A stretch of DNA of 64,000 nt from Longibacter sp051155795. GTDB taxonomy: Bacteria > Bacteroidota > Rhodothermia > Rhodothermales > Salinibacteraceae. The position numbers and the translations under genes are program-made. Each line of letters opens with the position of its first letter. The stretch's first letter is position 1. The notes beneath the pieces are model-generated. The model was not told where the DNA came from and did not search any database. It saw only the letters and a program-made list of their open reading frames with translations. The stretch spans positions 15,932-79,931 of the forward strand of contig NZ_DAXETW010000052.1 of assembly GCF_051155795.1 (NCBI RefSeq). The letters are read 5' to 3'. Positions 33,411 to 40,562 of the stretch are shown one piece after another.

Positions 33411-36089
33411 ATGGCAGAAAACCAAGAGAAAACCGCTACAACTGAAGAGACGGAAGCTGCTCCGGTAACCGAGACCGCGACGGAAGCGGAGGCGGGAACC
33501 GAGGAAGCCTCTGCTGCGACCGACGCCGATGCTCCGGCTGCAGATGTGGAAGGGGACGGCGCACCCGCCGCAACGGCGGAGGAGGTTCCCGCGGAAGACG
33601 CTGTAGAAGGAGGCGTCGCCGATACGGAAGCCGCCGATACGGAAGCCGCCGACACGGAAGCCGCCGACACGGAAGCCGCCGACACGGAAGCCGCTGAAGA
33701 GGTCGAAGAGGATCCCGAGCCAGTGGGTCCGGTCCACCGGATCCTGGAGGAGGCCGTCGAAGCCGCCGCTCAGGATTTCGCAATTCCGTCAGGCGACGAT
33801 GCCGACATTGACTTCGTTGATACGAAGGAGCCGGGTCAGACCGTGACTCTGGACGAGCTCGAGCGCACGGAGGAGGCGCAGGGCTTCACCGGCGAGATGT
33901 TCGGTCGGACCGTCTCGCTGGATGAGCTGGAAGCCGAAGAACGGGAGCGCGAGGAGGACCCCGTATACAGCCAGTTCCGGCAGCTCATTGATCAGACGTC
34001 GATTGATGTCCGTGAAGAGGATATCGTCGAGGGGCGCGTTCTCAAAGTATCCGACGATGATGTCGTCATTGACATCGGGTACAAGAGCGACGGCATCATC
34101 AACGCGGATGAGTTCTCGCGGAAGCTGAAGCCGGGTGACACTGTTGAGGTCTATCTCGAGCGGAAGGAAGATCGTGACGGACAGCTGGTCCTGTCGAAGG
34201 CGAAGGCCGACAAGGTTCGCCGCTGGCAGCGAATTGAAGAGATCTACGAGAACGAAGAAATTATCGAAGGAACGATCGTCCGCCGAATCAAGGGCGGCAT
34301 GATTGTCGAACTGTTCGATGATCTGGAGGCGTTCCTCCCGGGTTCGCAGATCGACGCACGTCCGGTGCGCGATTTTGACGCGTACCTGGACAAGCGGATG
34401 GAGTTTAAGATCGTTAAACTTAATCCGTCGAACGAGAACATCGTTGTTTCGCACCGCGAGCTCATCGAGGAAGAGCTGGAGGAGCAGCGCCAGCAGATTC
34501 TCGAGCAGCTTGAGGTCGGTCAGGTGCTTCGCGGCACGGTCAAGAACATCGTCGACTTCGGCGTCTTCATCGATCTCGGTGGTGTTGACGGCCTGCTGCA
34601 TATCACGGACCTCTCCTGGGGACGCGTCTCGCACCCGAGCGAGATCGTCGATCTCGACGAGGAAATCGAGGTTGTGGTTCTGGACTACGAGGAAGAGCGT
34701 CAGCGTATTTCGCTCGGCCTCAAGCAGCTCCAGCCGCACCCGTGGGATAACATCAGTGAGAAGTACGACCAGGACGAAACGGTTGAAGGAAAGGTCGTCT
34801 CGATTACCAACTACGGCGCCTTCGTGGAGCTGGAGAAGGGCATCGAGGGACTCGTCCACATTAGCGAAATGAGCTGGACGCGTCACATCAAGCATCCGAG
34901 CCAGATGGTTTCGCTCGGACAGCTCGTGGACGTCAAGATCCTGAATATCGACGAGGAGGAGAAGAAGATCTCCCTCGGTATGAAGCAGCTCCAGCCGGAT
35001 CCATGGGACGGCATCTCCGATCGCTATCCCGCCGGCACGGTGCTCACCGGAACGGTGCGCAACATCACCAACTTCGGTGTCTTCGTTGAGATTGAGCCCG
35101 GCATTGACGGCCTGGTCCACATCTCGGATCTGTCGTGGACGAAGAAAGTCCGGCACCCCGGCGACATGATTAATAAGGGGCAGGACCTCGACGTCGTTAT
35201 CCTCAACATCGACGAGGAACGCCGGCGTATTTCACTCGGCCACAAGCAGGTCAAGACGAATCCGTGGGATCAGTTCGCCGACGCCTACAGCGAGGGCAGC
35301 GACACGGAAGCCGAAGTCGTCCGCGTGGAGGACAAAGGCCTCGTCGTGGAGCTTCCGCTCGACGTCGAAGCGTTCGTTCCGGGCAGTGAGCTGAAGAACG
35401 GCCCCCGCGACTTTCAGAGCCACTACGCGCAGGGCGACGAACTCGAGCTGCGCGTCATCCGGTTCGACAAGTCCCGCAAGGACATCGTCCTCAGCGAGAC
35501 CGCGAAAGACCGGCAGGAGGCACACCAGGAGCGCGAAGCCGAACGCCGCGAGGAGCGCAAGAAGAAGCAAGAGGAGCGCCGCAGCGTCCAGCAGTACCAG
35601 GATGACTCGGGCGACGACTCGACCTCCGGACCGACGACGCTTGGCGAACTCTCCGGTCTCGCCGATCTCAAGGCGCAGATGCAGGAAGCGGAACGTCGTG
35701 GCGACGCCGACCAGCAGGCCGCGGAGAAAGCCGCCGCGAAGAAAGCGGCTGCTCAGCAGGCTACCGAGGAAGCCGAAGACGATGCGGAAGCAGACGAAGC
35801 GCAGGCAGACGAAGCGCAGGCAGACGAAGCGGCCGCAGAAGATGATGCGCTCGACGTAGCCGAAGCGGAAGAGGCAGGCGAAGAGGCGGCAGAAGCGTCT
35901 TCCACATTCGATGAAACGTCCGGATTCCCGGACGGCTTTCCCCAGGTGGGACGTCTCGAGAACGCCGGCGTGATGTCGATCTCCGACCTCCGCGAGTATG
36001 CGGATGACTTCACCGAGATCAGCGGCATCGGCGATGCCTATGCCGAGGACATCGAAGCCGCGCTCGCCGAACTCGACGAGAAGGCGTAG
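33411..36089 (+). CDS. rpsA: Ribosomal protein S1 with acidic extensions and a C-terminal HhH-like motif
   Basis: This 892-residue protein has six S1 domains in order: about 205-280 (EGRVLKVSDDDVVIDIGYKS), 285-360, 370-445 (GTVKNIVDFGVFIDLGGVDG), 455-530 (GKVVSITNYGAFVELEKGIE), 540-620 (GTVRNITNFGVFVEIEPGID) and 630-705. S1 helps the 30S subunit bind mRNA. The N-terminal 190 residues are acidic, including five copies of a DTEAA unit. The C-terminus has a Lys/Arg/Glu stretch, an ADEAQ repeat and an end that reads LREYADDFTEISGIGDAYAE, which resembles a helix-hairpin-helix motif. ATG 33411 gives MAENQEK. A terminator follows. Confidence 0.95.
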   Translation: MAENQEKTATTEETEAAPVTETATEAEAGTEEASAATDADAPAADVEGDGAPAATAEEVPAEDAVEGGVADTEAADTEAADTEAADTEAADTEAAEEVEEDPEPVGPVHRILEEAVEAAAQDFAIPSGDDADIDFVDTKEPGQTVTLDELERTEEAQGFTGEMFGRTVSLDELEAEEREREEDPVYSQFRQLIDQTSIDVREEDIVEGRVLKVSDDDVVIDIGYKSDGIINADEFSRKLKPGDTVEVYLERKEDRDGQLVLSKAKADKVRRWQRIEEIYENEEIIEGTIVRRIKGGMIVELFDDLEAFLPGSQIDARPVRDFDAYLDKRMEFKIVKLNPSNENIVVSHRELIEEELEEQRQQILEQLEVGQVLRGTVKNIVDFGVFIDLGGVDGLLHITDLSWGRVSHPSEIVDLDEEIEVVVLDYEEERQRISLGLKQLQPHPWDNISEKYDQDETVEGKVVSITNYGAFVELEKGIEGLVHISEMSWTRHIKHPSQMVSLGQLVDVKILNIDEEEKKISLGMKQLQPDPWDGISDRYPAGTVLTGTVRNITNFGVFVEIEPGIDGLVHISDLSWTKKVRHPGDMINKGQDLDVVILNIDEERRRISLGHKQVKTNPWDQFADAYSEGSDTEAEVVRVEDKGLVVELPLDVEAFVPGSELKNGPRDFQSHYAQGDELELRVIRFDKSRKDIVLSETAKDRQEAHQEREAERREERKKKQEERRSVQQYQDDSGDDSTSGPTTLGELSGLADLKAQMQEAERRGDADQQAAEKAAAKKAAAQQATEEAEDDAEADEAQADEAQADEAAAEDDALDVAEAEEAGEEAAEASSTFDETSGFPDGFPQVGRLENAGVMSISDLREYADDFTEISGIGDAYAEDIEAALAELDEKA
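33618..33692 (+). repeat. Five 15-bp in-frame tandem units in rpsA (N-terminal part)
   Basis: Five consecutive copies of GCCGAYACGGAAGCC (start 33618, period 15) encode the acidic repeat ADTEA. The first two copies have GAT and the last three GAC, so they differ by one synonymous base. Confidence 0.97.
35790..35834 (+). repeat. Three 15-bp in-frame tandem units in rpsA (C-terminal part)
   Basis: GCAGACGAAGCGCAG occurs at 35790-35804 and 35805-35819, with a third partly diverged copy at 35820-35834. It encodes ADEAQ units in the acidic tail. Confidence 0.93.
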
Positions 36090-36150
36090 TACAAATACAG
36101 CGCATCAGGCGGGGCATGTGCATGTCCCTGTCACGCTGGAACGGATGCAG

Positions 36151-36186
36151 ACGGGCGATCTCCACACCGGGGGTCGCCCGTTTTCT
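36151..36186 (+). terminator. Terminator after rpsA
   Basis: ACGGGCGA (36151-36158) pairs with TCGCCCGT (36174-36181), followed by TTTTC. The rest of the 414-bp gap to the malic enzyme gene (36090-36503) shows no gene and probably holds the malic enzyme promoter. Confidence 0.8.
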
Positions 36187-36503
36187 GTTGGGTGTACCGA
36201 TAGTTGCGATGCCCTGCCCGGGTTGTTGACCCGAGGTTCACAGACACCACCCTCGTTGCCTTCGCATCGGCATGTTCTATGCACCGGTGGGCACAGCCGA
36301 CGGATGAAAAGATTCGGTTTACCCATCGGCTTTCATCCTGCATTCGCGAACAGCGTCCGGTCTCACCCATCGCACTGTTCGTGTCGCCGGAGACCGGAAT
36401 ACGGTCAAAATCATATCGGCGACAATTGCTTTGCCCTTTTCCATCGTAGCTACCCCCTCACGCGAGGTGGGATCTACGTCCTCTTCACGGACTCAACGCC
36501 TTC

Positions 36504-37937
36504 ATGGACGACATTCCCGATTATCTCCCCAGCGCCAGCAACTCCGTCACGCTTCGCCTGGACATTACCAACCGTCCGGGCATGCTTGCCGAGGTGACCT
36601 CTGCCATCGGCGCACGCGGCGGCAACATCGGGGCGATCGATATCGTCCGAGCCAATGAGAACGTGATGGTCCGTGACATCACCATTAATGCGCGGTCCGT
36701 CGACCACGCTCGGGAGATTGTGCACGAGATCCGTTCGATTGACGGCGTGACCGTCCAGAACGTCTCCGACCGCACGTTTCTGATGCATCTCGGCGGGAAG
36801 CTGGACGTTAAGAGCAAAACGCCGCTCACGAACCGCGACCAGTTGTCCATGGCCTATACGCCGGGCGTCGCCCGGGTGTGCGAGTCGATTGCGGACAACC
36901 CGGAGGATGCGCACCGGCTCACGATCAAGAGCAACACGGTCGCCGTGGTGTCCGACGGTACCGCCGTCCTCGGTCTGGGCGACATCGGGCCCAAGGCAGC
37001 CATCCCCGTAATGGAGGGGAAGGCCCAGCTGCTTCGGGAATTCGCCGGGGTCAACGGCTTTCCTCTCTGTGTCGATGAAACCGACGTGGATGCCTTCGTG
37101 GAAACCGTCGCCCGCATGGCGCCCGTCTTCGGGGCGATCAACCTGGAGGATATCGCGGCACCCCGCTGCTTCGAGATCGAACGGCGCCTGAAAGAGCGTC
37201 TCGACATCCCGGTCTTTCACGACGATCAGCACGGAACGGCCGTTGTTGCCGTGGCTGCGCTTCTGAACTCGCTGAAGATCGTTGACAAGGATCTCGAGGA
37301 CCTCAAGGTCGTGATCGTGGGCATCGGAGCGGCGGGTACCGCCGTCACCCATATGCTGGACGAAATGGGCGTCGGCAACATCGTCGGTGTCGACCGTCAG
37401 GGTGCCGTGCACAACGGCCGGAAAGACCTCGATGAGGCCAAGCGCGCGTACGCCCGGGTCACGAACCCGAACGGGGAGACCGGCTCGCTGTCGGAGGTGA
37501 TGGAGGGGGCCGATGTGTTCATCGGCCTGTCTGGCCCGGATGTCATCGGGATCGAAGATCTGCAGCGGATGAATCGGGATCCCATCGTATTTGCGATGGC
37601 CAATCCGCGTCCGGAAATCATGCCGGAGGTGGCGTATCCGCATGTGGCTGTGATGGCGACGGGACGGAGCGACTATCCGAACCAGATTAACAACGTGCTC
37701 TGCTTTCCGGGGCTGTTCAAGGGCGTGCTGGATTGCCGTGCGACCGACGTCACCGACGGGATGAAGATCGCTGCTGCACACGCCGTGGCCGATACCATCG
37801 CGGAGGACAGCCTGACGTCGGACTACGTGATTCCGAGCGTGTTCGACCAGCACGTCGTGAACCGCGTCGCCGAGGCGGTGAAAACCGCCGCATGGGAAGA
37901 AGGTATCGCCCGCCGGGACCGTGTCCACTCCCGGTAA
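36504..37937 (+). CDS. Malic enzyme with an N-terminal ACT domain
   Basis: This 477-residue protein has a regulatory ACT domain at residues about 14-85 (VTLRLDITNRPGMLAEVTSA, GNIGAIDIVR). A malic enzyme follows: LSMAYTPGVARVCESIADNP, then IKSNTVAVVSDGTAVLGLGD, EDIAAPRCFEIERRL, FHDDQHGTAVVAVAAL, and the NAD(P) fold VVIVGIGAAGTAVTHML. The family oxidatively decarboxylates malate to pyruvate. The visible metal ligands are Glu in EDIAAP and the Asp pair in HDDQHG. An ACT domain suggests control by an amino acid or similar ligand, but which one is unknown. It lacks the C-terminal phosphotransacetylase domain found in some malic enzymes. Confidence 0.93.
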   Translation: MDDIPDYLPSASNSVTLRLDITNRPGMLAEVTSAIGARGGNIGAIDIVRANENVMVRDITINARSVDHAREIVHEIRSIDGVTVQNVSDRTFLMHLGGKLDVKSKTPLTNRDQLSMAYTPGVARVCESIADNPEDAHRLTIKSNTVAVVSDGTAVLGLGDIGPKAAIPVMEGKAQLLREFAGVNGFPLCVDETDVDAFVETVARMAPVFGAINLEDIAAPRCFEIERRLKERLDIPVFHDDQHGTAVVAVAALLNSLKIVDKDLEDLKVVIVGIGAAGTAVTHMLDEMGVGNIVGVDRQGAVHNGRKDLDEAKRAYARVTNPNGETGSLSEVMEGADVFIGLSGPDVIGIEDLQRMNRDPIVFAMANPRPEIMPEVAYPHVAVMATGRSDYPNQINNVLCFPGLFKGVLDCRATDVTDGMKIAAAHAVADTIAEDSLTSDYVIPSVFDQHVVNRVAEAVKTAAWEEGIARRDRVHSR

Positions 37938-38019
37938 TCGCTGCTGACCGAACAGGCCGTGCGCGTCTCTGGTTTGGCCCAGAAACGTTGGCACCCCGCA
38001 TATGTGTTGCCGCAGAAGA

Positions 38020-38056
38020 AAACCGGCTCCCCGTCGATGGATGAGAGAGCCGGTTT
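38020..38056. terminator. Hairpin shared by converging genes, likely bidirectional terminator
   Basis: AAACCGGCTC (38020-38029) and GAGCCGGTTT (38047-38056) are perfect 10-bp complements. The hairpin lies between the convergent malic enzyme and acetyl-CoA hydrolase genes. It has short A and T stretches on either side. Confidence 0.75.
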
Positions 38057-38104
38057 CCTTATTTCCCGCCTCGACGGCGGGTGTGGATGATCGTGTATCG
38101 GGCG

Positions 38105-39385
38105 TCAGGTTGTGGCCAGCACGTTGAAGCGCTCGTAGGCTGCTTCACGGAGCGTTTCGCGATGATCCGGATGCGCGATGGCGATCAGAGCCTCGGCGCG
38201 TTCCCGAAGGTTCTTGCCGTAGAGACTTGCCACACCGTATTCGGTGACGATGTAGTGGACGTGGGCGCGCGTCGTCACGACGCCTGCGCCTTTTTTCAGG
38301 AAGGGGACGATTCGCGAGATGCCTTTCCGGGTCGTCGAGGGAAGAGCGATGATTGGTTTGCCGCCCTCCGACAGGGAGGCACCGCGGATGAAGTCCATCT
38401 GCCCGCCGACCCCGCTGTACTGATACGTCCCGATCGAGTCCGCGCACACCTGCCCGGTGAGGTCGACCTCAACGGCCGAGTTGATCGCCGTCACACGCGG
38501 ATTGCGGCGGATGACCGCCGTGTCATTCACGTAGGCGACGTCCAGCATCTGGACGAGCGGGTTGTCGTCCATGAAGTCGTAGAGGCGGCGCGTTCCCATG
38601 GCAAAGCTGCTAACGATTTTGCCGGGGTGGATGGCCTTGTTGGCTCCCGTTACGACGCCTTTCTCCACAAGATCGATGACACCCTCGGAAAACATCTCCG
38701 TGTGGATGCCAAGGTCCCGGTGGTCGGTCAGGGCTTTCAGCACAGCGTCCGGGATGGCGCCGATGCCCATCTGGAGCGTGGCGCCGTCGTCGACCAGTTC
38801 GGCGCAGTGCTTCCCGATCCGGATTTCCACGTCGGACAGGACCGCATTCGGTGCCTCCGGCAGCGCCATGTCTGATTCCACGGCGTAGTCGATCTGCGAC
38901 ACGTGAATCAATCCATCCCCGTGCGTGCGGGGCATTTGCGGGTTAATCTGAACGCACACCCGGTCGGCCATCTCGAGCGCCGCACGCGACACGTCAACGG
39001 ATACGCCGAGTGAGCAGAAGCCGTGTTTGTCCGGCGGGGAGACCTGGAGGAGAGCCACGTCCAGCGGCAGGACTTCATCACGAAAGAGCGCCGGCACTTC
39101 GCTCAGGAAAACCGGGATATAGTCGGCTCGACCCTCGGCGACGGCCTGGCGTACGTTGCCGCCGACGAAGAGCGCATTCGTATGGAACGTATCGGCGTAT
39201 TCTTCTGCTGCATACGGGGCATCTCCTTCCGTGTGCAGGTGGACGATTTCAACGTCCTCGAGCTCAGGCGCCCGATCGGTGAGTGCGTGAACAAGCTTCT
39301 GCGGCGCTGCGGCGGCTGTATGTACGAAGACGCGATTGCCGGAGGTCACAGCCGAGAGGGCGTCGGAAGCAGAGACGATATTCAT
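38105..39385 (-). CDS. Acetyl-CoA hydrolase/CoA-transferase family protein
   Basis: This 426-residue protein of the acetyl-CoA hydrolase/transferase family (4-hydroxybutyrate or acetate CoA-transferase type) shows the N-terminal segment AAAAPQKLVHALTDRA, then VSPPDKHGFCSLGVSVD, the CoA-linked catalytic region with Glu in GIHTEMFSEGVIDLV, IGTYQYSGVGGQMDFIRGA, and IVTEYGVASLYGKNLRERAE. It moves CoA between acetate and an acyl-CoA, or hydrolyses acetyl-CoA. ATG 39385 is chosen over a 60-residue upstream extension with no domain. The substrate pair cannot be told from sequence. Confidence 0.9.
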   Translation of the reverse strand: MNIVSASDALSAVTSGNRVFVHTAAAAPQKLVHALTDRAPELEDVEIVHLHTEGDAPYAAEEYADTFHTNALFVGGNVRQAVAEGRADYIPVFLSEVPALFRDEVLPLDVALLQVSPPDKHGFCSLGVSVDVSRAALEMADRVCVQINPQMPRTHGDGLIHVSQIDYAVESDMALPEAPNAVLSDVEIRIGKHCAELVDDGATLQMGIGAIPDAVLKALTDHRDLGIHTEMFSEGVIDLVEKGVVTGANKAIHPGKIVSSFAMGTRRLYDFMDDNPLVQMLDVAYVNDTAVIRRNPRVTAINSAVEVDLTGQVCADSIGTYQYSGVGGQMDFIRGASLSEGGKPIIALPSTTRKGISRIVPFLKKGAGVVTTRAHVHYIVTEYGVASLYGKNLRERAEALIAIAHPDHRETLREAAYERFNVLATT

Positions 39386-39655
39386 ATCGGAGGTCCGGAG
39401 TGAGGAGAAGGCGGGAGTCACGGCATGGATCCCACCGGACGACCGGGACACAGCCCGAGCCGGAGGGCGGTTTGAACATAGCACGACGCATCCGAACGAA
39501 CGACGATCGACGGGCGGCTTAACCGAACCTTTTCCGGGGTCCGGGAGATGACGGGGACAACCCACGGTTGGATGGTGGATTTCCCCACACTGTTTCGCGG
39601 GATGTCATTTCGACACGAGAGCGACGGGGCGGGGGACCGGCAGGTCGCCGCTTGG

Positions 39656-40075
39656 TCAGGCGACGGACTCGCCGAGAGAAAAGCCGGCGATGTCATCGAT
39701 CCGGGCCCGCCAGAGCTTGTCGGATGCGGACAGGCCGGCACTCAGGTAACGGACCTCACGCATGTGCAGGAAGTGCGGGGTTTCCAGCTCCGTTTCCCCT
39801 TTTCGAACCTGCTCCTTGTGCCGCTTGACGGCATCTACGGAATTGGCACCGGCCTGCTGGAGCGTCTCCGTGATCGCGTCGGCCCGGGAGGGAAAGACTT
39901 CTGCCAGGTCGTCCGCCGTTCGCTTGTAGTATTCCGCGACGCCGATGAGCGTGCCTGTGATCACGCTTCCACCTACGGTCACGGTAAGCGGAATAGACCC
40001 GCCGTGCTCGTTCACGTGATCGACGAGAAGAGCGAGAAACCAGTCGCGGTCAGGAGTCGATTCAGTATGATTCAT
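39656..40075 (-). CDS. GvpU-like protein (gas-vesicle accessory family)
   Basis: This 139-residue acidic protein reads DWFLALLVDHVNEHGGSIPL, then VTVGGSVITGTLIGVAEYYK, then TPHFLHMREVRYLSAGL and LWRARIDDIAGFSLGE. The order and spacing, a G-x-V-I-x-GT-I-x(2)-EY core followed by HF-x-H and W-R-x-x-I, match my memory of GvpU from Bacillus megaterium, which is linked to gas-vesicle clustering. No gvpA or other gas-vesicle gene is in this window, so the role here is open. The family call is a recollection and should be checked. It is divergent from the CheB-CheR kinase gene. Confidence 0.6.
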   Translation of the reverse strand: MNHTESTPDRDWFLALLVDHVNEHGGSIPLTVTVGGSVITGTLIGVAEYYKRTADDLAEVFPSRADAITETLQQAGANSVDAVKRHKEQVRKGETELETPHFLHMREVRYLSAGLSASDKLWRARIDDIAGFSLGESVA

Positions 40076-40250
40076 TCCGCCAGTCTGATATTGAATTGAT
40101 CGAGTCTGAGATGGGGTAGAACGAGCATCTGGGGGAGAACGAGTATAATGAAAGGCATGGCCGGGGATGTCAAGCTGTACACAGTGAAGACGCTTGAGCC
40201 GTCACCATCGAGTCTGGCCTCCAGTCAACGCGTCCGTTCGTTCACCACGA

Positions 40251-40282
40251 ATGCAGCCAAAGGCTATTTCCCGTGGCTGCAT
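40251..40282. repeat. Inverted repeat, 9-bp arms
   Basis: ATGCAGCCA (40251-40259) and TGGCTGCAT (40274-40282) are perfect complements separated by 14 nt. It lies about 280 bp before the CheB-CheR kinase start and could be an operator or a leader hairpin. Confidence 0.85.
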
Positions 40283-40537
40283 CGGGCCGAATCATGCCAA
40301 TAGACGTTGCCTCTTTCCCCTACGCTCGTCTGGAAAGGTGAATATGTGCCTTCTCTACGATATCTTAACGGGTGCTTGCTGTACGAGAAGATCGCGCTGG
40401 CATGGCGGTCCAGACGCGGCTCGACGCTCAGTACAGGAGGCCCCGCGCTGTTCGGATAAAACGATTCCGCTCTCTTCAGCGAATTCGTCCTGTAGATCGG
40501 GTTTGCAAGTCGGTGTTTACGGGCTTGCTTCATCCAC

Positions 40538-40561
40538 AACGTAGATAGAAACGTAGATAGA
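40538..40561 (+). repeat. Exact 12-bp tandem duplication touching the kinase start codon
   Basis: AACGTAGATAGA occurs twice in a row (40538-40549, 40550-40561), ending one base before ATG 40563. It occupies the ribosome-binding region. Confidence 0.97.
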
Positions 40562-40562
40562 C

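Larger units (their letters stand above)
40076..40562. other. Divergent intergenic region upstream of the CheB-CheR kinase
   Basis: No gene is supported in these 487 bp. Features seen: a near-direct repeat AGAACGAGCAT/AGAACGAGTAT at 40118-40128 and 40136-40146, a TATAAT box-like string at 40144-40149 with no matching -35, a perfect 9-bp inverted repeat at 40251-40259/40274-40282, and a 12-bp duplication at 40538-40561. Confidence 0.5.

Noticed and set aside
33789..35156. A 455-residue open frame on the minus strand
   Set aside because: It is antisense to the S1 domains of rpsA and has no recognisable domain.
36474..37994. A 506-residue open frame on the minus strand
   Set aside because: It lies fully opposite the malic enzyme gene, whose motifs are clear. 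Long antisense frames are common in GC-rich DNA.
40194..40544. A 116-residue open frame before the CheB-CheR kinase
   Set aside because: Its composition is rich in Arg, Cys and Ser, with no domain, and it spans the inverted repeat and regulatory-looking sequence.
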